DNA of 64,000 bases, from the NCBI GenBank assembly GCA_963556495.2, contig OY747716.1, forward strand, positions 32,139,318-32,203,317. The letters run 5' to 3'. The position numbers and the translations under genes are program-made. The first letter of the stretch is position 1. Every line of letters starts with the position of its first letter. This DNA is from Valencia hispanica. Taxonomy: Eukaryota; Chordata; Actinopteri; Cyprinodontiformes; Valenciidae. This document shows, in pieces, positions 56,605 to 64,000 of this stretch. Below the pieces are notes generated by a model. The model made no database searches and was not told the origin of the DNA. It worked only from the letters and a program-made list of their open reading frames with translations.

Positions 56605-59530
56605 TGCTTCCGTATGTTTTTTGAACTTTAACTACTTCTGCATACTTTGCTTTCCTATTTTAACCATTCAACTTTTCAATTATTCAGCTTATTCTGCTCT
56701 TTCCGGATATATCTTTTGGTATTCATAACCTTTATACTTTTTAAAATATTCAACTTTTTACGTTTTTTTTTGCTCAAATATTTGGTCTCGAAATGATCAG
56801 ATTTCTGAAAATACATGGATGTCTATGGGAGCGAAGCAATTAAGCTAGAGTGGCCCACTCTAGCAGAATTACACTTTTCCACTTTCCTGATTTTCCACGA
56901 ACAACTTCCGCTCACTCGCTCATATTTCACTCTTTCTGCACATATTATGTATCAAAACGTAGGTTTTCAATTTTTCATTCAGGAAATGTCAACAAAATGT
57001 ATGTGACAGTTACAGTTTTTTGGCAAATCGACCCAAAACAAAGTGGCCGCACCCAGGAGGGACCACTGGAATGCATTGGGACTGAGCAAAAATTCAGAGG
57101 AGGACGGCTGGATTCTGACCTATATTCGTAAAGTCATATCTCATAAACGATACAACGTAGAAACATGAGCCTTGTGCCAATATAACTTCAGACCTTCCTG
57201 ACGCTCATGATTCAACAATTTTTTTGATACCTGTTACCGTTTCTCCATAAATTTTGTTTGTTCGAGTGTAACAAATCTGCTCTTCGCTAAAACGGTTTAG
57301 ATTCAAAAATGCCATAATCATGCTCATTTTACAAAATCACTGCTCCTAGACGGATTGAGGTACACACATGAAACAAACCATGATTCTTCATAAAAGCCTT
57401 CTGATACTCACAGTGAAAGAATAATTTTGATAGGCCTTATATTTTCAGAGTAAGAGGATGTAGTTCGGGACCAAGAAAGGACAGATTAATGTTTCCATCA
57501 AATTTTTCAACATATTTGACGTCATTTTACGGCTGTAATATTATATTTTCAACAAATTGAGTGGTCTGAGAGTTTTCCCCTATCTGTTACGATAAAAACT
57601 GTACCTTGGTGACGTCGATACGCCTTACGGTTCTTAAGTTATTAAGAGTAGTTCGGAAGCTGCGTTACCTGTTAAAACGGCTGAGAAATTAGGAGACATA
57701 AGTGAGGTGCTGCACTTAGGCTGTCTCCCCCAGTGAGAGCCAGTGTGTGATTGATCGAAAAATGGCAGGCCTTTTCATGGCTTTAGGTGGAGCTCCCTCG
57801 TGTGGTAGAAAAGATAATTACTACACATTATGGCCTCCACTGTAAAACTGACGTTTCAGGGTTATTGTAAGATATCTCAAACAAATTGTAGATTTAATAC
57901 AAATCAGTTCACCAGTACTTTTGATTACTCTGTAAAATATGATGATTAATACAGTCTCATAGGTACTAGGCAGACAACAGTGACCGTTTTACTGTTCCAA
58001 CACCTGGAAAACAGTGATTACTTTTTAAGGGGAGTTACACAGACTTGTATGTTTAGGTGATTGTAGGCATTATAAATTGAGTAAGATATTGTTAGCTAAC
58101 TTGCTATTGTTATCCATTATATTAACACTAGCATTTAAGCTAACATTACCATTTTAGCTAATTTTGACGTAATAGCTAAAGTTAACATACTGAATGGATT
58201 GAGATACAGTTAACCAACATGTTAGTGTTTGCCAACATGCTATCTGTGGCATTTAAGCTAACATTAGCATTTTAGATAACATTAGCATTTTAGCTAATTT
58301 TAGCTATCATTTGGCTTTTGGGTTGATTGTAACGTACTGAATGGTTTGAATTATTGTTAACCAATATGTCCATGTTTGCCAACATGCTACCAATAGCATT
58401 TTTACTAACCATTGCAATGTAGCTCATTTAAGTTAACAATAACATTTTAGCTAATTTTGACTTAACAACCGAAATTAACATAAAGAATGGATTGAGTTAC
58501 TGTTTATCAACATGTTGGTGTTTACCAACATGCTATCTCTAGCATTTAAGCTAAAAATAACATTTAAGCTAACATTAGCATTTCAGCTAATATTAGCTAA
58601 TATTTGCATTTGAGGAAGATTTTATCATACGGAAAGGATTAAGTTCATGGTAACGATTATGTTAGTGTTTGCCAACATGCTTTCTGTGGCATAAAAGCTA
58701 ACATTAGCATTTTTGCTTACATTAGCACTTTAACTAACATTAGAAATTTAGCTAATATTAGCTAGCATTTGGTTTTTGGGTTGATTTTAACATACTGAAT
58801 GGGTTGAGTTATTGTTAACCTATATGTTCATGTTTGCTACCATGCTGCGAATCGTTTATTTTTTATTTTTTACTTTTTACTAACAATAGCAATTAAGCTC
58901 ATTCAAGCTAACAACGGAATTTTAGCTCATTTTGACTAAACAGCTAGAAGTAACATAATGAATGGATTGAGATACTGTTAACCAACATGTTGGTGTTTAC
59001 CAACAAGCTAATGTTTTAGCTAATGTTAGCTAATATTTGCATTTTGGGAAGATGTTAACATTCTGAAAGGATTAAGTTAGGTAACGAACATGATGCTGTT
59101 TGCCAAGATACAACCACTAGTATTTAAGCTAACACTAGTATTACAGTTAGTATCAAAATGTAAGCTAATTTTGATTTAACAGCTAAGGTTACCTTGCTAA
59201 ATAGATTTTGTTAATGTTTAGCGCCATGTTAGTGTTTGCCAACTTACTACAACTAGCATTTTAGCTAACATTTGCATTTCAGCTAATTTTAGCTGACACT
59301 TCCCTTTAAGCTTATTTTTATTATAGTGAATGGATTTAATTATTGCTAACCAACATGTTTGTGTTTGGCAACATGCTACCATACGCTTCCGTACGTTTTT
59401 TTGAACTTCAACTACTTCTGCATGCTTTGTGCTATTTTAACCATTCTACTTTTCAACTATTCTGCTCATTCTGGGTATATCTTTTGGTATTCATAACCTT
59501 TATACTTTTCATAATATTCAACTTTTTATT
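56605..59530 (+). repeat. direct-repeat pair (56605-56765 and 59386-59530)
   Basis: Both copies run CTTCCGTA.GTTTTTTGAACTT, AACTACTTCTGCAT, TATCTTTTGGTATTCATAACC and TTTATACTTTT with small differences. They lie near the two ends of the bounded element, like short terminal direct repeats, but do not have TG...CA ends. Confidence 0.7.
58060..59370. repeat. degenerate ~147-bp tandem array rich in GCTAACATTAGC
   Basis: The marker CTGAATGGATTGA or a variant recurs at about 58190, 58336, 58483, 58630, 58795, 58958, 59062, 59200 and 59330, so about nine units of 104-165 bp, mostly 147. Each unit reads through ACCAACATGTT.GTGTTTGCCAACATGC, then several copies of TTAGCTAA/GCTAACATT. The units are well diverged. 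Confidence 0.8.
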
Positions 59531-60699
59531 TTAGCTAATTGTGACAGTTTTTCTTTGTGTTAGGGTTGGCACACCCCTTTTCCTTTTTCTGCTGTTTCTG
59601 TTTATTACACTTCAGCAAGTCTTTTACAGTTGACTTCAAATACTTCAGCCATTTTCTGCAAGTAAATTCAGCTTACAGCATTCACACTGCATTTTCGCAG
59701 GAAAAGCAACTTTTTCTATTTAGATTTAATTTCAGACAGTGACAAAGAATAAAAATATTGAAGTAAGTGTGTTTCTGTCAATTTCGAGAGTTAGGTGTTT
59801 TATAATTGTGAAATATGCCATAGATTTGTATTGCTAAGAGGTTTCCGGAAGACCAATGTATAAAAATGCAATAAGCGTTTTGGAAAGTGTAAGTTATTAT
59901 AACTGGAACAAAGGAGTCAGTGTATATCTACACTGTAATAAATGCAACTTCAATATTTTGGGATGAAAAGGTATTTTTAGTTGTTTAAACTTGAAAATCT
60001 AAGTTTTATTATTTAGGTGCAATAAATTAAGTCAGTCCGACAAACCGAAGTAGTTGGGTGCTTCAACACTATCAAGTGAGTTGTCAGAACTTATATATCT
60101 AAGTTGGACTTCATAACAACGTGCCACAGTTCTGCTAACATCCGTGCGTTTGTTGTGAAATGCGGGAAAGCCAACTTATGGAGTTAGCCTGGAGTCTCAT
60201 TCTGCATGTGCTGGTTGAAGGTTAAGTGGCCTGCATTCAAATTATGTTGGAAATCAACTATGAATGTGTTTTGTGGTGTATTAAGGTAGCCTACACACAT
60301 GAACAACTTTTAGACTTTAACAGATTATTTTTTTTAGAGAATGCTGTCAATGGTTGAGATGTAGACTGTATTCTACAACGAACTAGCCTGTCTTACAAAA
60401 ATATGAACCTTTTTAACCAACTGTTTAATTTCACAATTGTTTATAGTTTGAAATGATACTAGCTATATTACTAATAATATTTCAATTTCTTTAAATAAAC
60501 AAACTAAATATTGAGAGAATAATTGCTAACTCACATTGCTAATGGCTAATGTTGCAGCAACAATGGCTTGCAATATGTGTTGAATGTCAGATAAATAAAC
60601 CGCTGCAAAATTATGCTTTGGTATCTTTGTCATCCCACTTTGGCCCTTAAGAGTGAGATAGGGTTAAAAAGACAGCTTGTACCGCAAACCGATAGACGA

Positions 60700-60890
60700 C
60701 GGAGCAGACAACGCAGAGCACCGGGAAGGCGCATCAGACACAGGCAGACGTCACATATCAGACAACGCAGAGCAGTGGGCCCAAACACTGGTAGACTGCG
60801 GATCAAACACCGGCAGACAGTGCACCGGACAACGTGGAGCTGTGGGTCCAAACCTTATAGACAGTCTATGGTCCAAACACTTGCGTGAAG
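60700..60890. repeat. three degenerate copies of a GACAACGCAGAGC-bearing unit
   Basis: The phrase CAGACAACGCAGAGC occurs at about 60705 and 60759, and a variant CGGACAACGTGGAGC at 60827, with GTCCAAAC/GCCCAAAC following. The unit spacing is 54-68 bp. It precedes a possible donor (GAG|GTGAGC at 60937) and may be a 5' untranslated exon of the gene at 61366. Confidence 0.45.
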
Positions 60891-61365
60891 CGGCCCAGAA
60901 AGGAGGTATATTAAGGCTGCACCAGGCTGTCTAGAGGTGAGCTGTTTCTGTTTTTCAGTTCTTTTTTTCATGTTGAGTCATATAACTTAATCAGGGGTCT
61001 GCAACTTCGTGAATGTAAAGGTTGCTCTTTAATCTTGCCTGGTGGAGCTCAATTGATGCTTTACTTTATTGAATATCCTACTTTTTTAACAAACTAATGA
61101 TTTCACTCTTGTTGCAATAAGCTCTTGGGGCTAACTTAAAAAAGTTTTTAACTTTAAATATTAGTGGAACACTATATTGTATTAGATCTGACAAATCTCC
61201 CTAACCACAGTGTGTTTTATGCTGTCTTTAACAACCTAAAATGGAAAATGTTGAATTACCTGTTTTGCTAATTTCAATAAAATTATCGATTTTGTCTTTT
61301 AGAATAAAATAAATGCAGTGTAAATTCTGTAAATAAAATAATCTGCTGTTTTACTGGTTTAACAG

Positions 61366-62701
61366 ATCAGTGGAGAGTTCCATCCAATCACCAACAAGGA
61401 CCTGATGGACAACATCAGAGCAGGCCTTAATCAGCACACATCCAGGCTTCTTAAACGCTATCGGTCTAAGAGGACAGCTTTTCCAGCTGAGATGGATCAA
61501 CTCCTTAAAAAGATGGATGAAGAGGTGACATTTTAAATAATCTTATTATTTTAACTACTGTGGATTAGATTAGAATTACACTCTACAGAGGACTGACAGT
61601 AGTAGTGATATAATGGAGGGAATGTATCTTACATTTTTTGAAGTGTCTTTGGTAACATTTCCCATATAAACATTTGTAGGAACAGTTTTAGTTTCTCAGG
61701 CGTAGAAATAACCAATTTTGTTGGGCTTGCTTATATAGTAAGAAACTCACCGTAAGATCAACAATGCAACTGAGTCCCACTTTTTATAACTGCTGTGCTT
61801 CAACAGCTATCATTAGCCACTGTGATAAGTAATAAAACCCATGGTGGTAAAGGATGAGGAGGCGACCCTTAGTTACGAATTGGTCTTATATTAAAACTTA
61901 ACAAAACTTCTGAATATGGCCCCATGCCAGGTTTTTTCTTGGCTTTCAAATTGTTGTTTCCATCTTCTAATGATTGGTGTAACTTTGTTTTCAGACATCT
62001 GACATCACAACGCATCGGCAAACTGCAGATTTGAAGGGGCTTCCTTTGTATCTTCGTGACAGTCATGAGAAGCTCTCCAGGAGCTGCCTTGTGAGTAATT
62101 AACACAAAAATACTGTATAAATGAATGTCATGCATTTAATCCATTGTTTCCCTGTTCTTTTGTCTAATGTAGACTATAACTTCATTCAATGTTTTCTGTG
62201 TTCTCTATATTCCAAAGCCCAGAGCCTTCAAAAGTTTAACTGCTCTTGATGTAACCAATTTCCACATATTATACACATAGCTTTTTGGTTACAAGCTTTT
62301 AGGTGGAAACATTTAATGTAAAAGATGGCCTATATGAATATCTTTCAGTTTGGTTTACAATTATAGTATTAACCATTTTTTTCCCCAAGGACACTGACCC
62401 AGTGGAGGAGCAGACCAAGGGTTTCACTGTGGGTATCCTCACTGTGTTGGAGAAGGACGGTACTTCACCTGCTGTAAACGTAATGCACCCTGCTGTTTTT
62501 GTGGAAGAAACCATCATCCTTCAGGATTTTCCTGACCTGCCAACGGCTTTTGCCTACATCTTTGGGCTGATCTATGCTTTAAACCTTCAATGCGCAAAAG
62601 ATCTGAGGTACACATTTGAAACAGTACAGAAAATCTTTACGGGACTTGGAACAGATCTCTCTGCAAGGCTAAGATCCCTCAAAAACAGACTTCTTCAGTG
62701 A
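61366..62701 (+). CDS. SAMD3-like teleost multicopy family protein, C-terminal exons
   Basis: Three exons, all phase 0 with good signals: 61366-61524 (acceptor TTTAACAG, donor GTGACA; 53 codons, opening ISGEFHPITNKDLMDNIRAG), 61995-62090 (acceptor TTTTCAG, donor GTGAGT; 32 codons, with LKGLPLYLRDSHEKLSRSC) and 62390-62701 (acceptor CCCCAAG; 103 codons plus TGA). The last begins DTDPVEEQTKGFTVGILTVL and has VFVEETIILQDFPDLPTAFA, FGLIYALNLQ and LSARLRSLKNRLLQ. No stop or frameshift. It matches, from memory, the conserved C-terminal region of proteins annotated as sterile alpha motif domain-containing protein 3-like, a family expanded in teleosts and of unknown function. The SAM domain and start exon were not found, so the 5' end is missing, unrecognised or truncated. 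Confidence 0.7.
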
Positions 62702-62833
62702 TTCCTGTATGGTACCTGTTTTATTCTGATCTACCGTACATCGTTCTCCGTTTTGTTTTATGTCTTCCTGTTTTTCAAATTCAGGCTTACTTAAAAATAG
62801 AGTTCGAGTCACTTCTTCCACTGTTGACACTTT

Positions 62834-62839
62834 AATAAA
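62834..62839 (+). terminator. polyadenylation signal AATAAA
   Basis: 133 bases after the stop codon of the SAMD3-like gene. A second AATAAA lies at 63325-63330. Confidence 0.55.
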
Positions 62840-63524
62840 AAGGAGAATGTTTTATACAGAAAAAAATTAAGAAATGTTTATTTGTAGTGGCATGCATTGA
62901 TGTTAAAATTTTAAAGGTATGTTCTTGTTTTAGAGAGTTCTCCTCTTAAAATGTCTAACACAAGGTTAGTACTTTGTTTGGTGCTGTTCAGCCAGTTATT
63001 CTGGATTTGGGCTACCCAGCCAGGTACGCATCTCAGGGTCCTGTAACTGTACTTTAATGTGTATAAGGTGATGACATTTCACAGTCTTCTTAAGCTTATT
63101 GAGCTGTGGTCTAATAGCTACATGTGTTGGGCCTTCACCAGTCATGGTTTTGTTCAGCTTTTTCAGCTGGTTGGTATCAAACGTGTTTCATATTTTTGTT
63201 TTAATAACAGTGTACGTTTTATGCTCCATAGCTTAACCTGTGTAGTTTGTTATACTTAACATCCTCAACCTTTTTTCCCAATAGTTAAACATGGTGTGTA
63301 ACAGGATGTAACAAAATATCATGTAATAAAAACACTTTTGAATAGATATGGCATCTGAATTCTTTACTTTTGTTGGGAATTTGCTGTTCAAACCCATCTT
63401 TTACATTAAGTGTGGTGAACTATCAAAAATGACCTTTTCTTATATTGTTTAATAACAGAGTTGGTGTATACAATATTTACAACAGATGGTAATTATATGC
63501 TGTTTCCTTTTGAAATTTGTTAAA
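62840..63524. other. 3' flank of the SAMD3-like gene
   Basis: AT-rich, with a second polyadenylation signal at 63325; otherwise nothing recognised. Confidence 0.35.
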
Positions 63525-63970
63525 AGTTACAGCAACTTATAGTGGAGTTACCTAAGGTCACAATTAAAAGTTGTTGAAATGTAAAATGTTATGTCTTAAT
63601 AACTTGTAGTTGAGTTTGGAAAAGTCAAGAATAACTGCTGGTGTAATGTTGAATTTTAAGTAAATTAAATTTTTATAGTTGAGTTGCAAATTAGAATTTA
63701 CAGTTGGTACAATTTAGAATTTTAAGTTTCTACAACTTACAGTTGGGTTACAAAAACTTGGGATTCAAAGTTGATAAAACGTGAAATTTCAAGCTACTAC
63801 AACATACACTTGAGTAAGTTAGACTAAGGATTCATAGTTACTACAGTTTGAAATTTTAAGTCTCTACAACTTATCATTGAGTTGGCAAAACTTAGAATTG
63901 AGAGTTCTTCGAAATCAAATGCATAACTGAGAATGTTAAGTTCATGTGCTTAACTTAAAATTTTCCTGAA
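63525..63970. repeat. degenerate 67-bp tandem array
   Basis: The marker CAACTTATAGTTGAGTT or a variant recurs at about 63533, 63600, 63670, 63733, 63799 and 63867. The rest of the unit reads .GCAAAACTTAGAATT.A and AAAGTTG.TACAA, then GAAATTTTAAGT. Six units are visible, running toward the window end. Confidence 0.75.
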
Positions 63971-64000
63971 GTTTGTTGCCTCAAAATTTTGAGTTCTCCT

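Larger units (their letters stand above)
56530..59688. mobile_element. 3.16-kb non-coding repeat element bounded by a 15-bp inverted repeat
   Basis: AGTGTGAATGCTGTA at 56530-56544 and TACAGCATTCACACT at 59674-59688 are exact reverse complements. Inside are a TTC tract (56580-56600), a ~150-bp segment present twice in direct orientation (56605-56765 and 59386-59530), a ~1.2-kb stretch of unknown nature (56770-58050) with the near-palindrome GCTAGAGTGGCCCACTCTAG (56845), and a ~147-bp tandem array (58060-59370). No coding was found. From memory the two end phrases are common in teleost genomes. The class is unknown. Confidence 0.55.
59930..64000. mobile_element. possible large element enclosing the SAMD3-like gene (right end outside the window)
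   Basis: At 59930 the text ACACTGTAATAAATGCAACT begins an AAGTT/AACTT-rich stretch to about 60120. At the window's right edge, a 67-bp tandem array (63525-63970) of related AAGTT words ends in AAAATTTTGAGTTCTCCT, whose reverse complement starts AGGAGAACTCAAAATTTTG and resembles the left end (AACTTCAATATTTTGGG). These look like the two ends of one element. The right tip and the target duplication lie outside the window. Inference only. Confidence 0.4.

Noticed and set aside
56830..57131. Open frames in the bounded non-coding element
   Set aside because: No start context or domain, and the text matches a repeat family remembered as non-coding.

Overview
The window looks like intron-rich, AT-rich teleost fish DNA. 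The evidence is the mix of mobile elements: an L2-clade LINE, a Rex1-like LINE tail, an L1, Tc1 elements with ~200-bp terminal repeats, hAT and TTAA-flanked MITEs, a BEL/Pao and a Gypsy retrotransposon, a tRNA-headed SINE ending in ATGG repeats, and one exon set of a teleost multicopy gene family. The species cannot be told. There is no sign of prokaryotic, organellar or CRISPR sequence. Nearly everything recognisable is a mobile element, and almost every element coding region is broken.

Layout. 0.8-6.75 kb: near full-length L2 LINE (+), with a 1.17-kb solo LTR in its RT. 7.285-7.413 kb: a candidate exon of an unidentified gene; a second candidate lies at 20.411-20.469 kb. 10.0-11.2 kb: hAT element with 8-bp target duplication. 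12.1-20.25 kb: a nest of mobile elements (Tc1-A > Tc1-B > an element with a Myb/SANT-like gene > a TAGGGTGACC-ended element > a TTAA-flanked element > a hAT MITE and a foldback). 20.95-22.76 kb: a 51-bp minisatellite, then a 175-bp satellite with a 505-bp higher-order repeat. 23.5-35.4 kb: a decayed L1 (-), split by a BEL/Pao element (25.218-30.743 kb) that itself carries a GC-rich retroposon. 35.4-37.6 kb: Gypsy remains (-) lacking the integrase core. 37.7-38.4 kb: Tc1 and L2 fragments. 39.4-43.6 kb: AT-rich, almost featureless. 43.6-45.7 kb: Rex1-like tail and a piggyBac-like relic. 47.37-50.89 kb: a 3.5-kb element with ~400-bp terminal inverted repeats and no recognised transposase. 51.0-52.6 kb: Tc1-C with a dead transposase. 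52.8-54.1 kb: a TA-flanked IS630-type remnant with a SINE inside. 56.5-59.7 kb: a non-coding element bounded by a perfect 15-bp inverted repeat and holding a ~147-bp tandem array. 59.9-64.0 kb: three clean phase-0 exons of a SAMD3-like teleost family gene, flanked by AAGTT-rich repeats that may be the ends of a larger element.

The only coding sequence that looks intact is the last one (188 codons, 61.366-62.701 kb). The most interesting possibilities are that this gene is transposon cargo, the orphan long-TIR element at 47-51 kb, and the bounded non-coding element at 56.5-59.7 kb. All boundaries and family calls were read by eye; no alignment or database search was run.
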